A stretch of DNA of 64,000 bases from Paenibacillus oralis (GCF_003863965.1 NZ_RRCN01000001.1:4794304-4858303); one strand, 5' to 3'; positions 43,584-53,392 are shown, counted from the first letter of the stretch. Notes: generated from the letters alone by a model not told the origin. Numbers and translations: made by a program.

Positions 43584-44129
43584 ATGGAGGACCAGTGGAA
43601 AATAGCCAAGTATGATCCGGCATGGAAAGATTTATTTTGGCAGCTTGGCGCCAGGTTGAGAAATACGCTTCAAGAAACGGCGTTACGCATCGATCATATC
43701 GGTTCAACGTCGATAGCAGGAATGGACGCCAAGCCGATTATCGATATCCAAATATCTGTTGCCGTTTTGGAAGATGAACTTAGTTACCGCGATAAAATCG
43801 AATCATTGGGATTTCAATGGAGAATCGATAATCCTGACAAGTCCAAACGCTATTTTCGCGAAGTGCCCGGCAGCAGAAGAACGCATATTCATGTAAGGCG
43901 CGCCGGGAGTTTTGCGGAACAAATGACGTTGCTTTTTAGAGATTATTTAAGGGAGCATCCGGAGGAAGGCCGGAAATACGCTGATGAGAAGCATCGGCTA
44001 ATGAAATTGTTTGCGCATGACCGCCCCAAGTATGTGGAAGGCAAGGGCCCCATCGTGTGGGAGATATTGCACCGGGCCCATCTCTGGTCGCAAGAAACCG
44101 GCTGGCAGCCGGGAGAACCTGATGCGTAA
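43584..44129 (+). CDS. GrpB/UPF0157 family protein
   Basis: A 181-residue nucleotidyltransferase-superfamily protein. The core shows IDHIGSTSIAGMDAKPIIDI, which contains the HIGSTSVPGLxAKPxID family signature, and the C-terminal part has FRDYLREHPEEGRKYADEKH. The biochemical role is not established; related proteins have been linked to coenzyme A biosynthesis. ATG 43584 is preferred over TTG 43578 by spacing from AAGGAG. Confidence 0.88.
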   Translation: MEDQWKIAKYDPAWKDLFWQLGARLRNTLQETALRIDHIGSTSIAGMDAKPIIDIQISVAVLEDELSYRDKIESLGFQWRIDNPDKSKRYFREVPGSRRTHIHVRRAGSFAEQMTLLFRDYLREHPEEGRKYADEKHRLMKLFAHDRPKYVEGKGPIVWEILHRAHLWSQETGWQPGEPDA

Positions 44130-44153
44130 ACCGGAATGTTCGGAGGAGAAAAC

Positions 44154-44888
44154 GTGAAAAAAGTAAAAGTTCTGCATTATGATGCCTTTTCATCCGTTGT
44201 CAATGCTAAAGTATTTTACGCCCGGACACGAAATGAACTTATGCGGTCATGCTACCATCGGCGCATTATATGCCCTAAGAACCCGGGGGCTGCTGGAGGA
44301 CAAAACATCTTCCATATCGAAACCAATGTCGGCGTGCTGCCCGTTTCTTTTGAAAATAAGGGTGAACAGATTTTGATTACAATGCAGCAAGACGCCCCCC
44401 GCTTTATTCCGTTTGAAGGGGATGTACAGAAATTGGCCGAATCCATCGGCTTGGCTAAGGAAGATCTCGATCTTTCCAAACCGATCGTTTACGGCAGCAC
44501 GGGGACATGGACGTTGTTGATTCCTATCAAGGAGTTAAGCAAGTTTAAAACCATGCAGCCCCGTAACGAGGATTTCCCTCAGATTTTGGCCGAAAATCCG
44601 CGGTCATCCGTACATCCGATTTGTTTTGAGGCACATGACGAGAAAGCCTTGATGCATGCTCGGCATTTTTCTTCCCCTTTTTCCGGTACGGTGGAGGACC
44701 CGGTCACCGGTACGGCTTCCGGCGTAATGGGGGCGTATTACCTGAAGTATATCGACGATCAGCTGCCAATGCTGGAATTTGCGGTTGAACAAGGCCAGGA
44801 AATAGGCAGGGACGGCAGAGTTTGGGTGAGAGCGGTGCGCAATGGCGCAGTATGGATGTTTTTATATCGGGAACGGGAGTGTTTGTAA
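44154..44888 (+). pseudogene. PhzF-family isomerase gene, deleted and frameshifted
   Basis: GTG 44154 (GGAGG upstream) starts VKVLHYDAFSS, the usual PhzF N-terminus. The next recognisable part, KYFTPGHEMNLCGHATIGAL, then YALRTRGLLEDK, is in another phase, and about 35 residues between them are missing. Near 44,300 the reading returns to the first phase as FHIETNVGVLPVSFENKGEQ and then runs well to the end, including FSGTVEDPVTGTASGVMGAY. So it has a deletion and two phase changes and is inactive. Confidence 0.75.
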
Positions 44889-44929
44889 AAGAAATGGAAG
44901 TTGCGCTGGAATAAAGGAGGCGGGAGTTT

Positions 44930-45175
44930 ATGATCATCAGACAGCTAAAATTGAAAACCAATAAATTTAGCGAAATGAAATCATTTTATCGCGACGTGCT
45001 TCAATTTCCTATTCTGGAAGAAACGAATTCCTCATTTTCCGTGGCTGCGGGGGAAACCGTGGTTATTTACGAAAGCATCGATTTGCACACGTTTTACCAT
45101 TATGCTCGGATCAGTTTTGTTTCTATGGCGATGAGAGCGGGACCTTTAAATTAAAGGCTCACCGCGAAAGCACGC
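44930..45175 (+). pseudogene. Truncated VOC/glyoxalase-fold gene
   Basis: ATG 44930 (GGAGG upstream) starts a normal VOC half: LKLKTNKFSEMKSFYRDVLQ, FPILEETNSSFSVAAGE. After FYHYA the phase is lost. YGDESGTFKLKAHREST, a plausible C-terminal end, appears shortly after in another frame. The second half of the fold is therefore mostly deleted. A terminator follows. Confidence 0.6.
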
Positions 45176-45239
45176 CATGATATTCACCATGTGGAAAACT
45201 GATGGAAAAACATGTGTGGCAATAAAAATAGATAACTAG

Positions 45240-45286
45240 ACGCCTTGATCAGAAGAGACGCAAATCTCTTGGCCGGGCGTTTTTTA
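45240..45286 (+). terminator. Rho-independent terminator
   Basis: Outer ACGCC/GGCGT and inner AGAAGAGA/TCTCTT pairings are followed directly by TTTTTT. Confidence 0.8.
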
Positions 45287-45327
45287 TTGGGCGGGAGAAA
45301 CGAAACATTGGTTTGAGATTCGGAGCC

Positions 45328-45510
45328 TAACGGACGTGAGAGACGTTATTTGTTCCAAAACAGGGGTTCGAAAGTTTTAACGGACTCAGATGACCTTATT
45401 CCCTATGAATTCTCCAAAATAGACTTATCCGAAGCCATATAAGGTCTTCCGGGTCCGTTACAGCGGGAAATACCCGGGAAATGAGCAAATAAGGTCTTTC
45501 CTGTCCGTTA
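45328..45510. repeat. 183-bp palindromic TAACGG element, copy B
   Basis: TAACGG starts at 45,328 and 45,378; CCGTTA ends at 45,460 and 45,510. All four units have AC after TAACGG and, read inward, (T)TAT(T/A) after N12; GACCTTAT occurs in three of them. Spacing is 50, 83 and 50 bp. A further partial half (GGACGTTA) lies at about 45,557. It lies 42 bp downstream of a terminator, upstream of the catabolic cluster. Confidence 0.82.
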
Positions 45511-45695
45511 GGGTTTCTTCCTTGGGGAGGTCCGCTCCGAATGAGGTGGACGTTATAGGACGTTAGGCAAACAACACGCTTCACAGGCAATTTAGGACGA
45601 TATATGGTCGTTGTCTCGTATTCCCGCCGCTTCTAACATAAAGGTAACGCAGCAGGACATTTGAAAAAAATAGTTGCGCGGAAGAGGTGGGAGCT

Positions 45696-46712
45696 GTGAA
45701 AACGGTAAATGAGCTGGAGCAGTGTTTAAGCGAGCCGTCCGACCGGCTTGTTCGGGACCTGGCCAAGCTGGACGGCGATTTCCTGATTCTTGGCGTCGGC
45801 GGCAAAATGGGGCCCAGCCTGGCGAAGCTGCTCCGGCGGGGGCTGGCGGCAGCCGGTAAACCGGCCAAAATCACGGGGGTGTCCCGGTTTTCGTCGGGGG
45901 ACCTGAGGCGCGAGCTGGAGGCGGCCGGGATCGCTACGCTGGCAGCCGATCTGCTTGATGAGCAGGCGCTGGCAGGCCTGCCGGAAGCGCAAAACGTCAT
46001 TTACATGGCCGGCAATAAATTCGGGACGACCGGCCGCGAATATTTCACCTGGGCGATGAATGCGTATTTGCCGGGGCGGGTGGCGGAAAAATACAAAACC
46101 TCGCGGATCGTGGCCTTTTCGTCCGGGAACATTTATCCGCTGACCGACATCAAACATGGCGGGGCATCGGAAGAAACCGCACCGTCGCCAGTGGGCGAAT
46201 ACGCGCAGTCCTGCCTGGGGCGGGAACGGGTATTCGAATATTTTTCCCGAAAAAACGGGACTCCGCTGGTAAACTTCCGCTTAAATTATGCGATCGATAT
46301 GCGGTACGGCGTGCTGCTCGAGGTTGCCAAGGCGGTCAAGGAAGGCAGGCCGATCGACCTGAACATGGGGATGGTCAACGTGATCTGGCAGGGGGATGCC
46401 AATGAAATGGCCATCCGTTCGCTGCTGCTCTGCGAATCACCTCCGGTCACGCTAAACGTAACCGGCCCGGAGACGGTATCGGTACGCTGGCTGGCCGAGC
46501 GGTTTGGCAATGCCTTTGGTGTAAAGCCGGTTTTCGCCGGTGAAGAGCAGCCGACCGCGCTCCTTAGTAACGCTTCGGCCGCCCATGCTAAATTGGGTTA
46601 TCCGCGGGTACCGCTTCGGCAGATGATCGAATGGACGGCGGGATGGGTGGAAGCCGGGGGAGCAACGCTCAGCAAGCCAACGCATTTTCAGGAACGGGCG
46701 GGTGTTTTCTGA
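45696..46712 (+). CDS. NAD-dependent epimerase/dehydratase family protein
   Basis: An extended short-chain dehydrogenase of 338 residues. The nucleotide site is FLILGVGGKMGPSLAKLL; the catalytic Tyr-x3-Lys is degenerate: the expected place reads GEYAQSCLGRERVFEYFS, with Tyr kept and the Lys not evident. FSSGNIYPL carries the Ser region. GTG 45696 has AGAGGTGGGAG upstream. It opens a cluster with a DapA-like aldolase (one-base overlap) and a heparinase-like lyase, so it probably acts on a uronate or amino-sugar derivative. Confidence 0.85.
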   Translation: MKTVNELEQCLSEPSDRLVRDLAKLDGDFLILGVGGKMGPSLAKLLRRGLAAAGKPAKITGVSRFSSGDLRRELEAAGIATLAADLLDEQALAGLPEAQNVIYMAGNKFGTTGREYFTWAMNAYLPGRVAEKYKTSRIVAFSSGNIYPLTDIKHGGASEETAPSPVGEYAQSCLGRERVFEYFSRKNGTPLVNFRLNYAIDMRYGVLLEVAKAVKEGRPIDLNMGMVNVIWQGDANEMAIRSLLLCESPPVTLNVTGPETVSVRWLAERFGNAFGVKPVFAGEEQPTALLSNASAAHAKLGYPRVPLRQMIEWTAGWVEAGGATLSKPTHFQERAGVF

Positions 46713-47785
46713 TGGGAGAAAATTTAAAACCCGAAATTCACCAGCTGATGCATCGCGGGACCGTGATTCCGGCCCACCCGCTGGCGCTCGATGCCGGCCG
46801 CCGGCTCGATGAACGGAGACAACGGGCGTTAACGCGGTATTATATCGCGTCCGGGAGCGGTGGCATCGCCGTAGGCGTGCATACAACGCAGTTCGAAATC
46901 CGGGAACCCGGGATCGATCTGTATGAGCCGGTGTTGCGGCTTGCCGCCGAGGAAGTGGAGCGGGCGCGGCTAGACCGCCCTTTCATTAAAGTGGCGGGGA
47001 TCTGCGGGCCCACCGTTCAGGCGGTGCGCGAAGCGGAGACGGCCGCCGCCTTGGGGTACGATCTAGGGCTGGTCAATAGCGGCGGCCTCATGGACTCGAG
47101 CGAAGCGGAACTGATCCGGCGCTCCGAAGCGATATCGTCGGTGATTCCGGTGTTCGGCTTTTATTTGCAGCCTGCGGTTGGCGGCAAGCGGTTCAGCTAC
47201 GCGTTTTGGCGGGAGCTGGCGGAGCTTCCCGGGGTGAAGGCGATCAAGATCGCGCCGTTCAACCGGTACCAGACGCTGGATGTCGTCCGCGCGGTGTGCG
47301 AGTCCAGCCGCAGGGATGAGATCGCATTGTACACAGGGAACGACGATAACATTGTGGCCGATCTGCTGACGGTGTACCGGTTCCGGGCCGCGGACGGACA
47401 ATGGGCGGAGAAAAAAATCGCCGGCGGCCTGTTGGGCCACTGGGCGGTGTGGACGTCAAAGGCGGTGGAACTATTGGAGGAAATCATCGCCCTGCGCGAG
47501 CGGGGGGAAGTCCCTTCCGCCGAATGGCTGAGCCGGGGAGCCAGGATCACCGATGCGAATGCGGCTTTTTTTGACGCGGCGAACGGATTTAAAGGCTGCA
47601 TTCCCGGCATTCATGAAGTGCTGCGGCGGCAAGGGCTGTTGGCGGGCAACTGGTGCCTCAATCCGGACGAACAATTGTCGCCGGGACAAATTGCAGAGAT
47701 TGAACGCGTCTATCGCGCATATCCTGATCTTAACGACGATGAGTTTGTCCAGAAGTATCTGGGCGAGTGGCTGAATGAAGCGTAG
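46712..47785 (+). CDS. Dihydrodipicolinate synthase (DapA) family aldolase, copy 1
   Basis: A TIM-barrel class I lyase of 357 residues, longer than true DapA (about 290). The start MHRGTVIPAHPLALDAGRRL and ARYYIASGSGGIAVGVHTTQ-like region fit the family. The Schiff-base Lys is probably in GVKAIKIAPFNRYQ and the barrel Tyr in PVFGFYLQPAVGG. It starts inside the stop codon of the epimerase gene (TGATG), so translation is coupled. It is likely to be a retro-aldol or dehydratase step in sugar-acid breakdown, not lysine synthesis. Confidence 0.85.
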   Translation: MGENLKPEIHQLMHRGTVIPAHPLALDAGRRLDERRQRALTRYYIASGSGGIAVGVHTTQFEIREPGIDLYEPVLRLAAEEVERARLDRPFIKVAGICGPTVQAVREAETAAALGYDLGLVNSGGLMDSSEAELIRRSEAISSVIPVFGFYLQPAVGGKRFSYAFWRELAELPGVKAIKIAPFNRYQTLDVVRAVCESSRRDEIALYTGNDDNIVADLLTVYRFRAADGQWAEKKIAGGLLGHWAVWTSKAVELLEEIIALRERGEVPSAEWLSRGARITDANAAFFDAANGFKGCIPGIHEVLRRQGLLAGNWCLNPDEQLSPGQIAEIERVYRAYPDLNDDEFVQKYLGEWLNEA

Positions 47786-47839
47786 GCTGCCGTATTCGGG
47801 CAAAAAGCCAAACCACGAAAAAGGAGGCGGACGAAGCCG

Positions 47840-49927
47840 GTGTTGCCAAACGATACCGCGGCGGGAAAGGGCTCTCTGGAAGCAAGGCGTTTTTACTGGA
47901 AGGAGGAAGATCGCGGGTTTATTGCGGACGCTTGCCGCAAGCATTGGCCGGAGGAGGTGCGGGAAGTGATTCGCCGGGCCGGATTGGCCTGCCGCAACAC
48001 GTTTATTTTTACCCATCGCTGGGATATGGAGCGCTGCGGGGAAGAGGTGGTTTTTCCGGGGCGGATTGACTGGAATTACCGTCACCGTGGCGACCTGGAA
48101 TGGCTCGTGATGCTGAACCGGGCGCGATATATGGGCGAGCTGGGGCAAGCCTATTGGCTCACCGGAGAAGAGCGGTTTGCGGAAGGCTATATTCGCTTGC
48201 TGAAAGATTGGATGACGCAAAACCCGCTGACCGAGGAAGAAGTACGGGGCAGTACCAACCGGGCCTATAACGTAAAAGACACCTGGCGCAAGCTCGACAG
48301 CGGCATCCGGATCACGCACTGGTTGAAGGGGTACTACTGTGTCCGCGTCTCCGGGCTTTGGGGAGAAAAAGAGGAGGCGTTGTTCAAGGAGGCGGTCCGC
48401 CGGCACGGCATGTACCTGAGTCTTGCCTATACGCCGCATGATAGACAGAGCAACTGGGGGTTTTTGGAGACGAACGGTTTGTTTCAGCTGGCTCTGCTGT
48501 TCCCTGAGGTTGAAGATGCCAACGAGTGGCTTAAGGCGGCGATCCGGCGGCTCGAAGAGATGTGTCCTCTGCAGGTGTTCGATGACGGACTGCAAAACGA
48601 GCAGTGCAGCATGTACCACCATGAAGTGCTGCATTGCCTGTTCGAATCGGTGTGGCTCGGGGAATTAAATGGCCTGACGATGCCGGCAATCCTGAAGGAC
48701 ACCTTGAACCGGATGTACACCGCTTCACTCGCGCTCGTGCAGCCAAACGGGCATCAGCCGGCCTTGAGCGACAGCGACGTCACGGACATCCGCGATGTGC
48801 TGGCGCGAGGGGCGGTTTTGTTTGGGCGCGGCGACTTGAAATCGCAAGGTTACGAGGTTCTTGATTACGAGGGAATCTGGTTTTTCGGCCCCAAAGGCTT
48901 CGCCGACTATGAGCGGCTTCCGGCCCGGGAGCCGGAATTTGCCTCGATCGGGCTGGCGCAAAGCGGGTACGTCTTTATGCGCAGCGATTGGAGCCGCTTC
49001 GCCCGCTACTTGACGTTTGATGCCGGGCATATGGATGTGATTCGGGCGCACGGGCACGACGACCTGCTGCATATCAATTTGTTCGCCTACGGCCAGGAGT
49101 TCCTGACCGATCCCGGGCGCAACACCTACATGGAAAATGCTTACCGCCAGTATTTCAAGGAGTCGCTCCAGCACAATACGTTATCCGTTGACGGCAGGAC
49201 CATTTCAACGTACGTGGACTCCTGGAAATGGCGTGACCCGGCCCACCCGCTTGATGCCTGGTGGCGCCTCACCCCGGAATACGATTACGCGCAGGCCGGC
49301 CATGACGGGTACTGGCGTTTGCCGCATCCGGTGCAGGTGCTGAGGCAAATTTTGTTCGTCAAACCGGATTACTGGATCGTGGTCGATACTTGCCGGGCGC
49401 ATGGCGAGGAGGTGCATGATTACAGGCTCCCGTTTCATTTTGCCGAGGGGCTGGAACTAAGCTTTGAGGAGGACGGCCTCGCCAAAGCCTGCTCCCCGAA
49501 CGGAAGCGGACCTTTGCTGCGCTTGATCCCGCTGGGGCAGGTGAAGACAGAGGTGGAGCCGTGCTGGATTTCCCGGAATTACAACGAGAAAACCTTCTCA
49601 AGCAGACTTGTTTTCCGGCAAAAGGGGAGCGGCTTCACCAAATTCGTGACGGTGCTGTATCCGGCCGGGTCCGCTGAACAAGCTGCGCCTACGGTGCGGG
49701 AACTGGAAGTGCTGGACAGCTACGGCAACAAGGTTGCGCCGCACCTGGCTACGGCTTTGTCGGTGGTGCGCGAAGGCGAAGGCGTCGCGGAAGATGCGGT
49801 TTTGTTCTCCCATCAGGGGCCGCGCGGCTACCGGTTTGCCGATGTCCATCTGAGCGGCGACGTACTGCTGGTGCGAAGAAGCGCCACGCCCGGAGTTTCC
49901 GTCCGGACATACACCGTGAAGGTTTGA
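47840..49927 (+). CDS. Heparinase II/III-family polysaccharide lyase-like protein
   Basis: A 695-residue protein with an N-terminal alpha/alpha toroid (LEWLVMLNRARYMGELGQAY, DTWRKLDSGIRITHWLKGYY, Asn-rich TPHDRQSNWGFLETNGL) and a C-terminal beta-sheet part starting near IRAHGHDDLLHINLFAYGQE, then LTDPGRNTYM and SLQHNTLSVDGR, matching the heparinase II/III domain. There is no signal peptide, so it acts in the cytosol on imported oligosaccharides. GTG 47840 follows AGGAGG at about 11 bp. The target polymer (heparin-, alginate- or ulvan-like) cannot be told. Confidence 0.85.
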   Translation: MLPNDTAAGKGSLEARRFYWKEEDRGFIADACRKHWPEEVREVIRRAGLACRNTFIFTHRWDMERCGEEVVFPGRIDWNYRHRGDLEWLVMLNRARYMGELGQAYWLTGEERFAEGYIRLLKDWMTQNPLTEEEVRGSTNRAYNVKDTWRKLDSGIRITHWLKGYYCVRVSGLWGEKEEALFKEAVRRHGMYLSLAYTPHDRQSNWGFLETNGLFQLALLFPEVEDANEWLKAAIRRLEEMCPLQVFDDGLQNEQCSMYHHEVLHCLFESVWLGELNGLTMPAILKDTLNRMYTASLALVQPNGHQPALSDSDVTDIRDVLARGAVLFGRGDLKSQGYEVLDYEGIWFFGPKGFADYERLPAREPEFASIGLAQSGYVFMRSDWSRFARYLTFDAGHMDVIRAHGHDDLLHINLFAYGQEFLTDPGRNTYMENAYRQYFKESLQHNTLSVDGRTISTYVDSWKWRDPAHPLDAWWRLTPEYDYAQAGHDGYWRLPHPVQVLRQILFVKPDYWIVVDTCRAHGEEVHDYRLPFHFAEGLELSFEEDGLAKACSPNGSGPLLRLIPLGQVKTEVEPCWISRNYNEKTFSSRLVFRQKGSGFTKFVTVLYPAGSAEQAAPTVRELEVLDSYGNKVAPHLATALSVVREGEGVAEDAVLFSHQGPRGYRFADVHLSGDVLLVRRSATPGVSVRTYTVKV

Positions 49928-49963
49928 CGAAGCGGTACGCTGGCGTATTTCAGTGGTTCTGAC

Positions 49964-49990
49964 AGGGGCGCTCATCCTGCCCCCTTTTTT
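49964..49990 (+). terminator. Probable terminator after the lyase gene
   Basis: GGGGC and GCCCC pair around GCTCATCCT and are followed by CTTTTTT. The stem is short but the T-run is good. It would separate the first three genes from the transporter genes. Confidence 0.6.
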
Positions 49991-50131
49991 ATGAAGAAAA
50001 TTTTTTAGGTCGTTTTAAGGACGTTCACCTTTAGTAAGAGCAGAAGTACTTTGAAAATAAGGAAACCACACTCGCCATGGATATATAGAAAAAAATAACA
50101 AGGGGTGGAAATTCGAGCTGGGGGGATGCAC

Positions 50132-51550
50132 ATGGAACGGCTGATCATCAAGCGGCAGATGGGTAAACGGGCGGGCCTTTTATTAACTTTTTCATTGATA
50201 TTCGCACTGTTCATATCGGCCTGTTCGGGCGGTGGAGGAAGCGGGGCGGCCACGGGAATTAACGATGGAGCGGGCGAACAGTCCGGGCAGCAAAACCAGG
50301 GGCAGAAGGGGCAAGGCGGGGCTGCGGAAACGGTGGAGCTTCGGCTTGGCTATTACTCTTCCGCACAGACAGATACCAAAATGCAGGAGCTGATCGGCAA
50401 ATTCCAGGAAAAGCATCCGAATATAAAGATCAAAACGGAATCCTCGCCGTATAATCAATTTTTTCAGAAGCTTGATACCCAAATCGCCGCCGAAAGCGCC
50501 CCCGATGTCTGGCTGTCGGACGGCGTGTTCGTGCCGAAATACGCGGAGCGCGGCGTGCTCAAGGATCTGACCGAACTGATCGAACGGGACCTGGGCAAGG
50601 ACGAATATTACGGGCTCGACTTCAACAAAGACGCAAACAGCAAATACTGGGGCGTCCCGCAAGGTATCCAGATCGCGGTGCTGTACTACAACAAAGACAT
50701 GTTCGATGAAGCCGGCGTCGCCTACCCGACCGAGGATTGGTCCTGGGATGACCTCAAGGCGGCCGCCGAAAAGCTGACCAAGGATTCCGCCGGAGCTTAT
50801 GCGGCCGATGCCGCTTTTGACAAAAACAAAATCAGCCAGTACGGCCTGACATTTTTCAGCATTACGGAGGGCTGGATGACCGTGCTGAAATCGTACGGGG
50901 GCGGCGTGCTCGACGAAACGTTAACGAAGTCGATCATAGGTACGCCGGAAAACAAGCAGGCGATGGAATGGATTGTCGACGGCATGCAGCGCGAATTGTT
51001 CACGGCGCCTTCGGACTTGAAAAGCTTCCAGAGCAACATGGCCCCGTTCCCAAGCCAAGCGGCGGCGATGCGGATCGGCATTTACGCCCGCACGATCGAC
51101 GCCAACAACGCGGGACTAAACTACGACGTAACGCTGCTCCCGAAGGGGCCGGACGGTAAACGTTTTTCCCCGGTCATCGCCAACTCGTGGGTGATCAACA
51201 AAAAGGCGGAAGGCGCCAAAGGGGACGCGGCCTGGGAATGGGTGAAGTACTGGGCGACGGAAGACGAGGTGCAAAATGAATGGGCGTCGCTTGGCGAAGC
51301 GGTTCCGGTGAAAAAATCGGTGGCCAACTCCGAGCGGTTTTTAAGCGGCAAACCCGACAATAAGCAGGCGTTCCTGGACAGCTTCGAATTTGCCGGAACG
51401 CTGGACGTCAACGCGGTGTGGAGCGAATGGGTCGGGAAGTTCGGCGACAGCGTCAACCGGGCGTTTGAAGGCGAGATCGGCGTCGACGAGGCGCTGAGCC
51501 AGGCGGATAAGGACGTGCAGCAGGTGCTCGACGAATTTTATAAGAACTAG
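50132..51550 (+). CDS. CUT1 solute-binding lipoprotein
   Basis: A 472-residue lipoprotein. The signal peptide ends in lipobox LFISAC, then a Gly/Ser/Gln-rich linker. The mature domain shows VELRLGYYSSAQTDTKMQEL and the hinge region VPQGIQIAVLYYNKDMFDEA, typical of family 1 binding proteins. ATG 50132 has GGGGGG 5 bp upstream; ATG 50126 is too close to it. Followed directly by two permeases, it delivers an oligosaccharide that probably feeds the lyase and sugar-acid enzymes around it. Confidence 0.9.
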   Translation: MERLIIKRQMGKRAGLLLTFSLIFALFISACSGGGGSGAATGINDGAGEQSGQQNQGQKGQGGAAETVELRLGYYSSAQTDTKMQELIGKFQEKHPNIKIKTESSPYNQFFQKLDTQIAAESAPDVWLSDGVFVPKYAERGVLKDLTELIERDLGKDEYYGLDFNKDANSKYWGVPQGIQIAVLYYNKDMFDEAGVAYPTEDWSWDDLKAAAEKLTKDSAGAYAADAAFDKNKISQYGLTFFSITEGWMTVLKSYGGGVLDETLTKSIIGTPENKQAMEWIVDGMQRELFTAPSDLKSFQSNMAPFPSQAAAMRIGIYARTIDANNAGLNYDVTLLPKGPDGKRFSPVIANSWVINKKAEGAKGDAAWEWVKYWATEDEVQNEWASLGEAVPVKKSVANSERFLSGKPDNKQAFLDSFEFAGTLDVNAVWSEWVGKFGDSVNRAFEGEIGVDEALSQADKDVQQVLDEFYKN

Positions 51551-51570
51551 ACGGAAAGCGCGTGATAAGC

Positions 51571-52530
51571 ATGTTGAAAAAAACGGAAACCGTGCGGATC
51601 GAAGGCGGACAGAAGTCCGCCCGCATCCGCAAAAAACGGCTTAATAACGATGGCAAATGGGGACTCCTGATGGTGACCCCTTATCTCGTGCATTTTATCG
51701 TGTTTGTGCTGGGCTCGCTGCTCGCATCTCTCTATTTCAGCTTTTCCAAGTACGATATTCTGAACCCGCCGCAGTGGACGGGGCTGGACAATTACCGGAA
51801 GCTGCTGAATGAGCCGGTGTTTTGGAAGGCGCTGGGGAACACCGTTTATTTCACGGTTTTGTTCGTGCCGCTGCAGACAGTGCTGGCGTTGATTTTGGCC
51901 GTGGCGCTGAACCAGAAGCTTAAAGGGCTGAAGATTTTTCGGCTGGCGCATTTTTTGCCGGTGATCTCCTCCTGGACCGTCATCATGTACGTGTCCGACG
52001 CCGTGTTCAATCCGCGGTTCGGCTTTGCCAACGCATTGCTGCAAACCATCGGCCTGACGCCGCAAAAATGGCTGCAGGATGAGCATCTCGTCATCCCGCT
52101 GCTCGTGCTGATCGCGGTGTGGAAGGGCATCGGATACATTATGGTCATTTACCTGGCGGGCCTGCAGAACGTCCCTTCCGATGTTTACGAAGCCGCGGAG
52201 ATCGACGGCGCGGGGACGCTGCAAAAGTTTCGCCGGATTACAGTGCCGCTGATCTCGGGCACGACGTTTCTGGTGCTGATCATGAGCACGATTTCGACGT
52301 TTCAGGCGTTCGAGCAAATTTACGTCATGACCGGCGGGGCGCTGGACGCTTCGTCCGCAGGCGGACCGAACAAGGCCAGCCTGGTGCTGATGATCTATCT
52401 CTATCAGGAAGGCTTTTCATTCCTGCGCATGGGCTACGCCTCGGCGATCGCCTGGGTGTTGTTTGTCATCCTGTTTTTGCTGACGGTCGTGCAAATGTCG
52501 CTGCAGAAAAAGTGGGTGCATTACGAATGA
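51571..52530 (+). CDS. CUT1 ABC transporter permease (UgpA/MalF type)
   Basis: A 319-residue permease with about six helices; the EAA loop is EAAEIDGAGTLQKFRRITVP. TPYLVHFIVFVLGSLLASLY and FSFSKYDILNPPQWTGLDNY are typical of the UgpA/LacF-type partner. ATG 51571 lies 12 bp after GGAAAG; GTG 51562 is an alternative start adding three residues. It is 20 bp after the binding-protein gene. Confidence 0.92.
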   Translation: MLKKTETVRIEGGQKSARIRKKRLNNDGKWGLLMVTPYLVHFIVFVLGSLLASLYFSFSKYDILNPPQWTGLDNYRKLLNEPVFWKALGNTVYFTVLFVPLQTVLALILAVALNQKLKGLKIFRLAHFLPVISSWTVIMYVSDAVFNPRFGFANALLQTIGLTPQKWLQDEHLVIPLLVLIAVWKGIGYIMVIYLAGLQNVPSDVYEAAEIDGAGTLQKFRRITVPLISGTTFLVLIMSTISTFQAFEQIYVMTGGALDASSAGGPNKASLVLMIYLYQEGFSFLRMGYASAIAWVLFVILFLLTVVQMSLQKKWVHYE

Positions 52531-52567
52531 GAAAAGACGCCGAAGCGGGAAAGAGGGGGGCTGGCGC

Positions 52568-53392
52568 ATGAAATGGAACCGCTGGCGGGACGTCACGGGA
52601 TACGCGGTTATGATTTTAAGCTCGCTGGTGATGCTCACGCCTTTTTTGACGACGCTGTTTAATTCCTTGAAAAGTTATGCCCAATATACGAAGGTGCCCC
52701 CGGAATGGATTCCTTCGCCCGTGCAGTGGAGCAATTATGCCGAAGTGTGGAAAATGGGACCGTTCGGACAGTACACGCTGAACAGCGTCATCATCACGGT
52801 GTTGTCGGTGGTTGGCGCGCTGATCTCCTGCTCCATGGTGGCGTTCGCTTTTGCCAGGCTGAAATTTCCTTTGAAAAATACGCTGTTCCTCGTCGTGCTC
52901 GGGACGATGATGATCCCGCCGGTCGTGCTCATCATTCCGCAGTTTGTCATCTTCAAATCGCTGCATATGCTGGATACGCTGACCCCGCTGTGGATTATCG
53001 AGTGGCTGGCCCAGCCGTTTGGGATTTTCTTGATGCGCCAGGCTTTCCTCGGCATCCCGCGCGATTACGAGGAGTCCGCCCGGCTCGACGGCTGCAACCC
53101 GTTCCAGATTTACGTGCGTATTTTTATGCCGATGTGCAAACCGACCTTCGCGACGCTGGCGGTGTTCACGTTTATGACGAAGTGGAACGAAATCTTGTCC
53201 CCGGCGATCTTCCTCACCTCCAAAGAAAACTTCACCCTGCCGATCGGGATTTTATCCATGTCGGGCCAATGGTCGGGAAACGAGCAATATATGGTCGCCG
53301 CCGCGCTGATGAGCCTGATCCCGATCCTGCTCGTGTTTTTGTTCGCGGAGAAATATTTTGTGCAAGGCAGTAATTCTGCTGGGATTAAATAG
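52568..53392 (+). CDS. CUT1 ABC transporter permease (UgpE/MalG type)
   Basis: A 274-residue permease with six helices; the EAA loop is EESARLDGCNPFQIYVRIFM. ATG 52568 follows AGAGGGGGG. The last residues are QGSNSAGIK. A second copy of exactly these residues plus stop is encoded just downstream in different codons (see the repeat entry). That points to replacement of the 3' end by recombination with a related gene. Confidence 0.92.
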   Translation: MKWNRWRDVTGYAVMILSSLVMLTPFLTTLFNSLKSYAQYTKVPPEWIPSPVQWSNYAEVWKMGPFGQYTLNSVIITVLSVVGALISCSMVAFAFARLKFPLKNTLFLVVLGTMMIPPVVLIIPQFVIFKSLHMLDTLTPLWIIEWLAQPFGIFLMRQAFLGIPRDYEESARLDGCNPFQIYVRIFMPMCKPTFATLAVFTFMTKWNEILSPAIFLTSKENFTLPIGILSMSGQWSGNEQYMVAAALMSLIPILLVFLFAEKYFVQGSNSAGIK

